A stretch of DNA of 64,000 nucleotides, taken from assembly GCF_009601505.1 (NCBI RefSeq), contig NZ_WITC01000095.1, forward strand, positions 1 through 64,000, read 5' to 3'. The stretch is from Sinorhizobium terangae. Lineage in GTDB: Bacteria; Pseudomonadota; Alphaproteobacteria; Rhizobiales; Rhizobiaceae. Positions 18,278-27,857 of this stretch are shown piece by piece. The first letter of the stretch is position 1; every line of letters starts with the position of its first letter. A program made the translations under genes and the position numbers. Under the pieces are notes generated by a model. The model did no database searches and had not been told where the DNA came from. It worked only from the letters and a program-made list of their open reading frames with translations.

Positions 18278-20260
18278 CTACCGCGCGGCCGGCCCCTTAA
18301 CTCGGCCGGAAAGTACGCCGAAGCCTTCGATGATGGCTTCCTGGTTCTCAAGTCGCGTCACTTCGAGCTGGACCTCCTGGAGCGTCCTGAGCAACTGTGG
18401 TACGACCTCGAGGTCCCCCTCCTCGGTGGCGTGGGCCAGTTCACGCTCCAGTTCGCGCCGCTGCCAATGGAGGGCCTTGCTGCGCCTGTGGAGGGCAAGC
18501 GCCTGAAGGTAACCTTCGCGCGCATCCTCCGGCGCCGCCGCAACCGTCGCCGTCCACAGCCGCGCATAGCGGACCTGCTGATCGAGTGCCAAGATCAGGG
18601 CGCCGAATCCCTCCGCTTCCAATTGCTCGATGAGGATCTCGCGCGTCAAACGCGGCCCGCTTGCCGCCGCTGCGTTCAGAACCGTGGCCCAGCAGCGCTG
18701 CAGATCGCGGTGGTCGAACTCGATCGTCGAGATCTCGTCATATTCGTCGAAGAGCAATTGCGGGTGATTGACGATGGTGAGTGCCAGCACGCTCTCGCGC
18801 AACAGCGGCACCGCCTGTTGGCCGCTGACGAGGGAAGAGCGCGCGAGGCGATCGGAGATCGCGGTCGGGCCGGCGGCAATATTCCGGGCGCCTGCGCCGC
18901 CACGCGGGCCACCACCTTGGCGCCCGCCCCGCTCGAACGGCCGCCGTTCACTCCTGAACGGCGCGCTGCCCTGCAGAAAGGCGTTGAGGCGGTCGCGCAT
19001 GTCCTGGCCATAGTGGCGGCGCACGCTTTCGTCGGCGATGACGGACGTCACCTGCCTCAGCCGCGCTTCGAGTTCGGCGCGTTTTTCCGGCGTGTCGAAT
19101 GCGCCGCCCTGGACTTCGCGCAGCCACACCATTTCGGCGAGCGAGCGGGCATTGGCGAGCACCTTGTCGAAAGGCTCGCGTCCGTCATGGCGGACGAGAT
19201 CGTCCGGGTCCTTGCCGTCCGGCAGCATGGCGAAGCGGACTGATTGTCCGGGCTTCAGATGGGGGAGCGCCAGATCGACGGCGCGATTGGCGGCGCGGAG
19301 GCCAGCGCCATCGCCATCGAAGCAGAGCACCGGCTGCGGCGTCATCTTCCAGAGAAGATCGAGTTGGTTCTCTGTGAGCGCGGTTCCGAGCGGCGCCACG
19401 GCATTCTCGATGCCGGCCTGATGGAGCGCGATCACGTCCATGTAGCCTTCGACGGCGATGATCGTGCCGGCGCCATCAGCGCCCTGCGAAGCTCGCCGGG
19501 CGCGCGCGAAATTGAAGAGCACATTGCCCTTGTGGAAGAGCTCTGTTTCATTCGAATTCAGATATTTGGCCGGCGCATCGGGTGACATGGCGCGGCCACC
19601 GAAGGCGATGACCTTCTCGCGCGCCGAAAGGATCGGAAACATGATGCGGTCGCGGAAACGGTCGTAGGAGACGGGCACGTCGGGCCCATGCACGACGAGA
19701 CCGCAGGCTTCGATCTGCTCCTTGCCGACGCCCTTGCCGGCCAGAAACTCCTTGAGCGCATTGCGGCTGTCAGGCGCAAAGCCCAGCCGAAACGTCTCGA
19801 TCGTACGCCCGGTCAGTCCCCGCTCGCGGAGGTACGCCCGTGCCTTGGCACCGTTCGCCGTCTGGAGCTGGTCCTGGAAGAACTGCGTCGCCATTTCCAT
19901 GACGTCGAGCAGGCTGGTCCTTTCCTTCTCGCGCCGCTCAGCCTGCGGGTCGGGCTGCGGCATGGAGACGCCGGCCATGTCGGCAATCTGCTGCACCGCT
20001 TCAGGGAAGCTCAGGCCCTCAAGATCGGTCAGGAAGCGGAAGTGGTCGCCGGAAACACCGCAGCCGAAGCAATGATAGCGGCCCTTGCGGTCCTCGCAAT
20101 GGAAGCTCGGCGACTTTTCGCCGTGAAAGGGGCAACAGGCCCAGTAGTCACCGCGCGAAACGTTGGTCTTGCGCCGGTCCCAGGTGACGCGCTTGCCGAC
20201 CACGTCCGAAATCGGAACGCGATCGCGTATCTCGTCGAGGAAGGACTGTGAAAAGCGCAT
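18278..20260 (-). CDS. dnaG: DNA primase
   Basis: 660 residues. The N-terminal CHC2 zinc finger has Cys43, His46, Cys64 and Cys67 (CCPFHGEKSPSFHC, then YHCFGCGVSGD). The TOPRIM catalytic core follows (IIAVEGYMDVIALHQAG and PVLCFDGDGAGLRAANRAVD), then a C-terminal helicase-binding domain. It makes RNA primers for replication at the fork with DnaB. The Gly/Arg-rich linker near residues 440-460 (ERGGRQGGGPRGGAGA) is a flexible hinge. Downstream of the YqeY-like gene on the same strand with a 177-base gap. Confidence 0.97.
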   Translation of the reverse strand: MRFSQSFLDEIRDRVPISDVVGKRVTWDRRKTNVSRGDYWACCPFHGEKSPSFHCEDRKGRYHCFGCGVSGDHFRFLTDLEGLSFPEAVQQIADMAGVSMPQPDPQAERREKERTSLLDVMEMATQFFQDQLQTANGAKARAYLRERGLTGRTIETFRLGFAPDSRNALKEFLAGKGVGKEQIEACGLVVHGPDVPVSYDRFRDRIMFPILSAREKVIAFGGRAMSPDAPAKYLNSNETELFHKGNVLFNFARARRASQGADGAGTIIAVEGYMDVIALHQAGIENAVAPLGTALTENQLDLLWKMTPQPVLCFDGDGAGLRAANRAVDLALPHLKPGQSVRFAMLPDGKDPDDLVRHDGREPFDKVLANARSLAEMVWLREVQGGAFDTPEKRAELEARLRQVTSVIADESVRRHYGQDMRDRLNAFLQGSAPFRSERRPFERGGRQGGGPRGGAGARNIAAGPTAISDRLARSSLVSGQQAVPLLRESVLALTIVNHPQLLFDEYDEISTIEFDHRDLQRCWATVLNAAAASGPRLTREILIEQLEAEGFGALILALDQQVRYARLWTATVAAAPEDAREGYLQALALHRRSKALHWQRRELERELAHATEEGDLEVVPQLLRTLQEVQLEVTRLENQEAIIEGFGVLSGRVKGPAAR

Positions 20261-20437
20261 GGATAGCCGATACCCCTAGCCGGCCTCCCATACAAGCAGT
20301 ATGGACAGGGGAACTCCTGGCCACGATCGGCAGTGCCCGCAATTCACAGGGTAGATACCGCGCGCCGAGGCTCGAAGACGAGGCCGATCGGCGCCGGCAT
20401 GGAAGGCGATACGCCCGCTGCAAAGCGGGCGTAGGGC

Positions 20438-20887
20438 TTACTTCAGCAGTTCCTTGACGAGACCGGAGGCCTTGGCGAAGTCCATCTGGCCAGGGTAGCG
20501 CTCCTTCAGCGCGTTCATGCACTTGCCCATGTCGCGAAGACCGTGGGCGCCCGTCTCCTGGACGATCGCGGCACAGGCCTGCTTCACCTTGTCCTCGGAA
20601 AGCTGTTCGGGCAGGAACTGGTTGATGACGGCAATTTCCTGGCGCTCCTGCTCGGCGAGCTCGGGGCGGCCGCCCTCGTCGTAAATGCGGGCGGACTCTT
20701 CCCGCTGTTTGATCATCTTGGCGAGGATCTGCATGATCTCGTCATCGCCAACCGGGTCCTTGCCCTGGCCGCGATTGGCAATGTCGCGGTCCTTGATCGC
20801 CGCCTGGATCAACCGGACGGTCGAAGTGCGCCGTGCGTCCTTGGCTTTGAGGGCTTCTTTCAATGCGTTCGCGAGTTGGTCGCGCAT
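20438..20887 (-). CDS. GatB/YqeY domain protein
   Basis: 149 residues, the normal length of free-standing YqeY proteins. It starts MRDQLANALKEALKAKDARRTSTVRLIQAAIK and ends DMGKCMNALKERYPGQMDFAKASGLVKELLK, the signature of the GatB tail-like tRNA-binding helical domain. A role in tRNA-related processes is presumed for the family but not defined. I placed the start at 20887 after GGAGTAAGGAC; 39 upstream codons in the frame have no family similarity. It commonly neighbours dnaG in proteobacteria, as here. Confidence 0.9.
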   Translation of the reverse strand: MRDQLANALKEALKAKDARRTSTVRLIQAAIKDRDIANRGQGKDPVGDDEIMQILAKMIKQREESARIYDEGGRPELAEQERQEIAVINQFLPEQLSEDKVKQACAAIVQETGAHGLRDMGKCMNALKERYPGQMDFAKASGLVKELLK

Positions 20888-21213
20888 GTCCTTACTCCAT
20901 GTCGAAACCGGCCCGCGGAGCTCATGCCCGCAACCGGTTCGATTACGTCGTTGTTGTCGTCGTCTTAAACCAGTGCGGCAGGTGCAATCAAACGGATTAC
21001 GCAACCACTTGAATTATAAGGAACTTTATTTCCTTGCAATTCATGGCGGCCGGTTGACCCGGCCAAGGCCTTTCGTTATTTTCCGGCACCTGCACGAACA
21101 TCGGCATGAACCTTTTCTCGCGGGGTTTCCGCGCGCCATGCCGTATGCGATTTGAAATGGCGCTGAACCGACCGGCTTTCAAGCCTCGCTTCCGCCGCAA
21201 CGGGATAGGAACG

Positions 21214-22419
21214 ATGACCGCGACACCCGCATGGACAACCCAGAAACCCACCGCCCTTCTCGTTCTGGCCGACGGCACGGTGATCGAAGGCAAGGGCATC
21301 GGCGCGACCGGCAAGGTTCAGGCCGAAGTCTGTTTCAACACGGCGCTCACCGGATACCAGGAGATCCTGACCGACCCCTCCTATCTCGGCCAGATCGTCA
21401 CCTTCACCTTCCCGCATATCGGCAACATCGGTACCAATGACGAGGATGTCGAGGACCTGACCCCCGCCGCCCGCCACGGCGCCGTCGGCGTCATTTTCAA
21501 GGCCGACATCACCGAGCCATCCAACTACCGCGCCGCCAAGCACCTCGACGCCTGGCTGAAGGCGCGTGGCATCATCGGCCTTTGCGGCATCGACACGCGC
21601 GCGCTGACCGCCTGGATCCGCGAAAACGGCATGCCGAACGCCGTCATCGCCCACGACCCCGCCGGCGTCTTCGACATCGATCAGCTGAAGGCTGAGGCCA
21701 AGGCCTGGAGCGGTCTTGAAGGTCTCGACCTCGCCAAGGTCGCCACCTCCGGCCAGTCGTCCCGCTGGAACGAAATGCCCTGGGTGTGGGACAAGGGCTA
21801 TTCGATGCTCGGCGAAACCGACGCCGCGTATCATGTCGTAGCCCTCGACTACGGCGTCAAGCGCAACATCCTGCGGCTCTTCGCCGGTCTCAACTGCCGG
21901 GTCACGGTCGTCCCCGCACAGACCAGCGCAGAAGAAGTTCTGGCACTGCAACCGGACGGCATCTTTCTCTCCAACGGCCCCGGCGATCCCGCCGCAACCG
22001 GCGAATACGCCGTTCCGGTGATCCAGGATCTCCTGGAGACCGAAATTCCGGTCTTCGGCATCTGCCTCGGCCACCAGATGCTGGCGCTGGCACTCGGCGC
22101 CAAGACCGAGAAGATGCACCAGGGACACCACGGCGCCAACCATCCGGTCAAGGATCACACCACCGGCAAAGTCGAGATCGTCTCGATGAACCACGGCTTC
22201 GCGGTCGATTCGAAGTCGCTGCCGGAAGGCATTGAAGAGACTCACATTTCGCTCTTCGACGGCACCAACTGCGGCCTGCGCGTGAGCGGCAAACCGGTCT
22301 TTTCGGTCCAGCACCATCCGGAAGCCTCGCCGGGTCCGCAGGACAGCCACTATCTCTTCCGCCGCTTCCTCAATCTCATCCGCGAGAAGAAGGGCGAACC
22401 GGCGCTTGCCGAGCGCTGA
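21214..22419 (+). CDS. carA: Carbamoyl-phosphate synthase small subunit
   Basis: 401 residues. The N-terminal CarA-specific domain (LVLADGTVIEGKGIGATG, FNTALTGYQEILTDPSY) is followed by a class I glutamine amidotransferase domain with the triad Cys284 (FGICLGHQ), His368 and Glu370 (HHPEASPGP). It releases ammonia from glutamine and channels it to CarB to make carbamoyl phosphate for arginine and pyrimidines. The start MTATPAWTTQKPTALLV at 21214 follows GGGATAGGAACG; 36 upstream codons in frame look non-native. carB is not adjacent, as is usual in rhizobia. An intrinsic terminator follows, so carA is a single-gene unit. Confidence 0.97.
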   Translation: MTATPAWTTQKPTALLVLADGTVIEGKGIGATGKVQAEVCFNTALTGYQEILTDPSYLGQIVTFTFPHIGNIGTNDEDVEDLTPAARHGAVGVIFKADITEPSNYRAAKHLDAWLKARGIIGLCGIDTRALTAWIRENGMPNAVIAHDPAGVFDIDQLKAEAKAWSGLEGLDLAKVATSGQSSRWNEMPWVWDKGYSMLGETDAAYHVVALDYGVKRNILRLFAGLNCRVTVVPAQTSAEEVLALQPDGIFLSNGPGDPAATGEYAVPVIQDLLETEIPVFGICLGHQMLALALGAKTEKMHQGHHGANHPVKDHTTGKVEIVSMNHGFAVDSKSLPEGIEETHISLFDGTNCGLRVSGKPVFSVQHHPEASPGPQDSHYLFRRFLNLIREKKGEPALAER

Positions 22420-22439
22420 GAGCCACCATCCGCGTTTAC

Positions 22440-22466
22440 AAAGGCCCGCTCGCTGCGGGCCTTTTG
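22440..22466 (+). terminator. carA terminator
   Basis: AAAGGCCCGC-TCGCT-GCGGGCCTTT with perfect 10-bp arms, 20 bases after the carA stop and followed by TGCTTTCC. Confidence 0.8.
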
Positions 22467-22490
22467 CTTTCCCGCTATCGGCTTTGCCGA

Positions 22491-23381
22491 TCAGGCTTCG
22501 GCAAGGCGCGCCGCGATGAAATCGACGGTGGCACGCACAGATGGCAACTGCCCGCGCCGGTGCGGCATCAGGATCGTCGTTGTCACAGACCCCGCGGTCC
22601 ACTGGGGCAGCACGCGAACGAGCACGCCACGGGCGATCTCGTTGCGGCAAAGCTTGCCAGGCAGGGCGGTTATGCCAAGCCCTGCCACCGCGGCCTCGCG
22701 CAAGACATGCGATTCATCCGCCACAAATCGCGGCTTGGACGACACGCTGACAACCGTTCCGTCCAGGTGCTCCAGCGTCCAACTCTCCGAAGTCAGCGAT
22801 GTCAGCAGGCCCTCGTGATGTTCTAAATCTTCAGGATACTCCGGCACATTGCGCTTATCGAGATAGGCCGGCGACGCCACCAGCCAGCTGGCCTCGGAGG
22901 CGACGCGACGCTGTACGAGGCCGGAATCCGGAAGCGGTGCAAAGTGGTCGCGCACGGCGATGTCGAAACCCTCCTGGATGAGATCGACGAACCGGTCGGT
23001 CGCATGCACCACAAGGCGGATTTTCGGGAAGGCGATCGCCAGCCGTGGCAACAGAGGCGCGAGCGAAAGCTGCGCCGTCGGAACGGATGCCGTGATTCTG
23101 ACAGTGCCGCTTGGCTCGGCTAGCCTCCCCTTGACCACATTCTCGGCAGCTTCCGCTTCGATCAGCATTGCCGCTGCGTGACGGTAGAAATCCTCCCCCG
23201 TCTCGGTCACCGCGAAACGGCGCGAGGTGCGGTTGATGAGCCGAACGCCCAACGCTTTTTCGAGTTCCGCCACACGCTTACTGAGCGTCGACTTCGGGAC
23301 ATTCAGCGCGCGTGCCGCCGGGGCAAATCCCGCGTGATCCACGACGTGGACGAAGAGCATGAAGTCATTGAGGTTCGCCAT
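22491..23381 (-). CDS. LysR-type regulator (divergent from SDR)
   Basis: 296 residues, full-length LTTR. The HTH is MANLNDFMLFVHVVDHAGF...NVPKSTLSKRVAELEKALG, the form seen in the AaeR/DmlR-like subgroup; the effector domain carries VRDHFAPLPDSGLVQRRV and ends DFIAARLAEA. It is divergent from an SDR and an imine-reductase-like gene across a 119-base intergenic region containing a small palindrome, so it probably regulates those genes. The inducer is unknown. Confidence 0.9.
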   Translation of the reverse strand: MANLNDFMLFVHVVDHAGFAPAARALNVPKSTLSKRVAELEKALGVRLINRTSRRFAVTETGEDFYRHAAAMLIEAEAAENVVKGRLAEPSGTVRITASVPTAQLSLAPLLPRLAIAFPKIRLVVHATDRFVDLIQEGFDIAVRDHFAPLPDSGLVQRRVASEASWLVASPAYLDKRNVPEYPEDLEHHEGLLTSLTSESWTLEHLDGTVVSVSSKPRFVADESHVLREAAVAGLGITALPGKLCRNEIARGVLVRVLPQWTAGSVTTTILMPHRRGQLPSVRATVDFIAARLAEA

Positions 23382-23402
23382 TTAGTCGGATCCATTGTCC
23401 AT

Positions 23403-23412
23403 ATCTGCAGAT
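23403..23412. promoter_or_regulatory. Candidate LysR operator in divergent region
   Basis: The palindrome ATCTGCAGAT lies 22-31 bases upstream of the LysR start and about 90 bases upstream of the SDR start, where LTTR boxes usually lie. It is only 10 bp, so support is weak. Confidence 0.3.
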
Positions 23413-23500
23413 GATAAGTCCACATTAGCCCGGCTAGCGCAAGCTCGTCCACAAATGCATCTCTTCCTCACCCCCTATTGGAACCGAAGAGGAAGACATC

Positions 23501-24262
23501 ATGACTATCTACGAAGGTAAGAAAGCCGTTGTGATCGGCGGCACCCATGGCATGGGGCTGGCGACCGTCGCACGCTTGGTCGATGGCGGCGCGGAAGTGC
23601 TCCTGACCGGAAACAACGAGGACAACCTCGCAAAAGTGAGGGAGCAGTTCGGCACGCGTGCCCACGCGCTGCGCTCCGACATCGCCGATCTCAACGACAT
23701 TGCAGCGCTCGGCGCCGCCACCGGTCAGAAGATGGGCGCGATCGATCTTCTCCACATTAACGCCGGCATTTCGGAACTTGAGCCTTTCGATCAGGTGACG
23801 GAGGCATCCTTTGACCGCCAGTTCGCGGTCAACACCAAGGGCGCGTTCTTCACCGCGCAGCGGTTGGCCCCACTGATCCGCAAGGACGGTTCCATCGTCT
23901 TCACTTCCTCCGTTGCGGATGAAGGCGGTTATCCGGGCATGAGCGTCTACAGCGCCACCAAGGCGGCACTCGTCTCGTTCGCCTCCGTGCTTGCGACCGA
24001 GCTCCTGCCGCGCGGCATCCGCGTCAATACTGTCTCTCCTGGTTTCATCGACACGCCGACCAAGGGCATTGCCGGCATCACCGATGCTGAGCGCGCCAAT
24101 TTCAAGGCGCTGGGCGATGCGGTTACTCCGATGAAGCGCAACGGTACGGCCGACGAGGTGGCGCGCGCCGTGCTGTTCCTTGGCTTCGAGGCAACCTTCA
24201 CGACCGGCGCAAAGTTCGCCGTCGATGGCGGTCTCGGCCAGAAGCTTTCGACCGCCTTCTGA
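23501..24262 (+). CDS. Short-chain dehydrogenase/reductase
   Basis: 253 residues, classical SDR. The cofactor loop is GGTHGMG at residues 13-19 (a variant of TGxxxGxG), HINAG is the NNAG-type motif, and the catalytic set is Ser137, Tyr150 and Lys154 (YSATK). The C-terminal part FATGA-like [15 protein letters not shown] follows family form. NAD(P)-dependent oxidoreductase of unknown substrate. The ribosome site GAAGAGGAAGACATC precedes the ATG. It is 23 bases upstream of a second NADP-type oxidoreductase and divergent from a LysR gene, indicating a small regulated redox operon. Confidence 0.92.
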   Translation: MTIYEGKKAVVIGGTHGMGLATVARLVDGGAEVLLTGNNEDNLAKVREQFGTRAHALRSDIADLNDIAALGAATGQKMGAIDLLHINAGISELEPFDQVTEASFDRQFAVNTKGAFFTAQRLAPLIRKDGSIVFTSSVADEGGYPGMSVYSATKAALVSFASVLATELLPRGIRVNTVSPGFIDTPTKGIAGITDAERANFKALGDAVTPMKRNGTADEVARAVLFLGFEATFTTGAKFAVDGGLGQKLSTAF

Positions 24263-24285
24263 CACGAACCAGGAAAGGAAGAAGG

Positions 24286-25152
24286 ATGAGCAGGATTTCT
24301 GTTCTTGGCCTCGGTGCCATGGGTACAGCACTCGCTGCGACCCTCGTCCGGAAAGGCCATTCCGTAACTGTCTGGAACCGCACGCAGTCGCGCGCCAAGC
24401 CGCTTGTGAGCGCTGGAGCAATGATTGCTGCGACTCCCGCGGAAGCCGTCGCGGCAAGCGAACTCACGATCCTCTGCGTCGTCGACTATGCCGCCGCCGG
24501 CGCGGTGCTGGCTGAGGCGCAGGATGCACTCCGCGGCCGCGATCTCGTCAACCTGACGAACGGCACGCCGCGCGAGGCGAAAGATCTCGCCGACTGGGCC
24601 GAGACGAAGGGGGCGGCCTATCTCGACGGAGGCATCATGGCCATTCCGCCGATGATCGGCGACCGTGGCGCCTTGATCCTTTATAGCGGCTCGAACGCGC
24701 TCTTCGAACGACACAAGCCGTCGCTCGATGCGCTTGCCGAAAGCCGTCATCTTGGCGAGGATCCAAGCCTCGCAGCGCTTTATGACCTCGCGCTGCTTTC
24801 CGGCATGTATGGCCTCTTCTCGGGTTTTCTGCATGCCGGCGCGCTAGTGGCAAGCAGTGGCGGCAAGGTCACCGATTTCCTGCCGCTTCTCCTTCCGTGG
24901 ATCACGGCGATGAGCGGCACACTCCCGGACCTTGCCAACAAGGTCGACAGCGGCCTGCACGATCGCTCCGTGGTTTCGAATCTCGCCATGCAGAGGGTAG
25001 CACTCGAGAACATCGCCAGGGCGAGCAGGGAGCAAGGTATCGCGCCGGACTTCATCGAACCGATGCTTCGGCTCGCCACCCGCCGGATTGCGGAAGGTCA
25101 TGGCAGCGACGACATCTCGGGCGTGATCGAGACAATCCGGAGACAAACGTGA
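24286..25152 (+). CDS. NAD(P)-binding imine-reductase / beta-hydroxyacid-dehydrogenase-like protein
   Basis: 288 residues. The N-terminal Rossmann domain begins RISVLGLGAMGTALAATLV (GLGAMG at 8-13) with the NADP-type NRTQSRAK segment after beta 2, as in 6-phosphogluconate dehydrogenase-like enzymes. The C-terminal helical domain (LYDLALLSGMYGLFSGFLHAGAL, LPWITAMSG) resembles imine reductases rather than beta-hydroxyacid dehydrogenases, where a catalytic Lys would be expected. Likely NADPH-dependent reduction of an imine or keto group. Probably cotranscribed with the SDR gene 23 bases upstream. Confidence 0.85.
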   Translation: MSRISVLGLGAMGTALAATLVRKGHSVTVWNRTQSRAKPLVSAGAMIAATPAEAVAASELTILCVVDYAAAGAVLAEAQDALRGRDLVNLTNGTPREAKDLADWAETKGAAYLDGGIMAIPPMIGDRGALILYSGSNALFERHKPSLDALAESRHLGEDPSLAALYDLALLSGMYGLFSGFLHAGALVASSGGKVTDFLPLLLPWITAMSGTLPDLANKVDSGLHDRSVVSNLAMQRVALENIARASREQGIAPDFIEPMLRLATRRIAEGHGSDDISGVIETIRRQT

Positions 25153-25162
25153 ATCGGATCTC

Positions 25163-25220
25163 AGAACCGCCGCCCGAATCCGGACTGGCAAGTCGTTGAA
25201 TCGCCTGTGGGCGACAGCAG
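25163..25220. repeat. 58-bp direct repeat, left copy (before gst)
   Basis: Begins AGAACCGCCGCCCGAATC and includes TGGCAAGTCGTTGAATCGCC. About 45 of 58 positions match the copy at 26087-26144 in the same orientation, 924 bases away. The pair brackets the GST gene. Confidence 0.75.
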
Positions 25221-25387
25221 GCCTGAGCGCAGGCCTGCACGCGTTCCTGCAGCGCCGCGCGTTTTATCAGGCGTGCAAAGGGCACTGCGGTAGCGATAGA
25301 ATGCACCGGTACAATGCTGCGGAAAATCCGATGCGAAGTGACCGCGTTGGTCGGGGCTTCCGCGAAATACTCTATCGGGAGCAGACA

Positions 25388-26026
25388 ATGGCAAAGCCTC
25401 TCGTCTTTGGAGCGGATTACAGCGTTTACGTCAGAACTGTTCGGTTGACGCTGGAAGAAAAAGGCATCGGTTACGACCTCGTGCCGATCGACGTCTTCGC
25501 TGAAGGCGGCCCGCCTTCCGACTATCTTCAACGACACCCGTTCGGCCGCATTCCGGCCTTCGAACACGACGGCTTTCAGTTGTATGAGACGGGCGCGATA
25601 ACGCGCTATATCGATGAGACCTTTGAAGGGCCCGCCCTTCAGCCTTCCGACCTGCAACGGCGCGCCCGCGTCAATCAGGTCATCAGTATCATGGACAGCT
25701 ATGCCTACCGGATTTTGGTTTGGGGCATTTACGTCGAGCGGGTATCGAAGCCTTCCAAAGTCGGCTTTGCCGATGAAGCACGCATTGCCGAAAATCTCCC
25801 CAAGGCGGCAACGTGCCTCAAAGCGGTGAGCGATCTCATGAAGGATGCGCTTTGGCTCACCGGCGACAGCTTGACGTTAGCCGATCTGCATGCCGCTTCG
25901 ATGTTCGGCTATTTCCTGATGGCTCCGGAAGGACGCACCCTGATCAAGGATTATCCTAACCTCGTATCGTGGTGGACACGAATGGCGGACAGACCGAGCA
26001 TGCGGGCGACAAGACCCACGACGTGA
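25388..26026 (+). CDS. Glutathione S-transferase family protein
   Basis: 212 residues. The N-terminal thioredoxin-like domain reads MAKPLVFGADYSVYVRTVRLTLEEKG, with the conserved HPFGRIPAFEHDG and YETGAITRYIDE (glutathione gamma-Glu binding) segments; the C-terminal helical domain includes WLTGDSLTLADLHAASMFGY, a normal GST N-capping box. It probably conjugates or reduces electrophiles with glutathione. The ATG at 25388 follows GGGAGCAGACA; the frame is open 64 codons upstream through repeat DNA and is not coding there. The gene is bracketed by 58-bp direct repeats. Confidence 0.9.
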   Translation: MAKPLVFGADYSVYVRTVRLTLEEKGIGYDLVPIDVFAEGGPPSDYLQRHPFGRIPAFEHDGFQLYETGAITRYIDETFEGPALQPSDLQRRARVNQVISIMDSYAYRILVWGIYVERVSKPSKVGFADEARIAENLPKAATCLKAVSDLMKDALWLTGDSLTLADLHAASMFGYFLMAPEGRTLIKDYPNLVSWWTRMADRPSMRATRPTT

Positions 26027-26086
26027 CCGCACGCGTTGTCGCCAAAGCTGCCCCCGCGCTGAAATTGATCCCGATTTCAGTGAGAT

Positions 26087-26144
26087 AGAACCGTCGCCTG
26101 AATCGGATTGGCAAGGCGTTGAATCGCCCTTTGAGCGGCAGCAA
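26087..26144. repeat. 58-bp direct repeat, right copy (after gst)
   Basis: Begins AGAACCGTCGCCTGAATC and includes TTGGCAAGGCGTTGAATCGCC. Partner of 25163-25220. It abuts the aatA terminator at 26143. Confidence 0.75.
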
Positions 26145-26169
26145 AAAGCCCGCCGACGCACCGGCGGGC
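26143..26169 (-). terminator. aatA terminator
   Basis: Perfect 8-bp arms GCCCGCCG / CGGCGGGC around ACGCAC, followed on the minus strand by TTTTTGC. It lies 26 bases after the aatA stop. Confidence 0.8.
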
Positions 26170-26194
26170 TCCTCGTTTGCGGTAAAGGCCGTTC

Positions 26195-27857
<1,663 letters not shown>

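Noticed and set aside
20888-21213. Riboswitch or attenuator ahead of carA
   Set aside because: I could not find a conserved ligand-binding core or a leader peptide with a terminator there.
21076-22650. A 524-codon frame opposite carA
   Set aside because: Antisense shadow; carA is certain from its catalytic residues.
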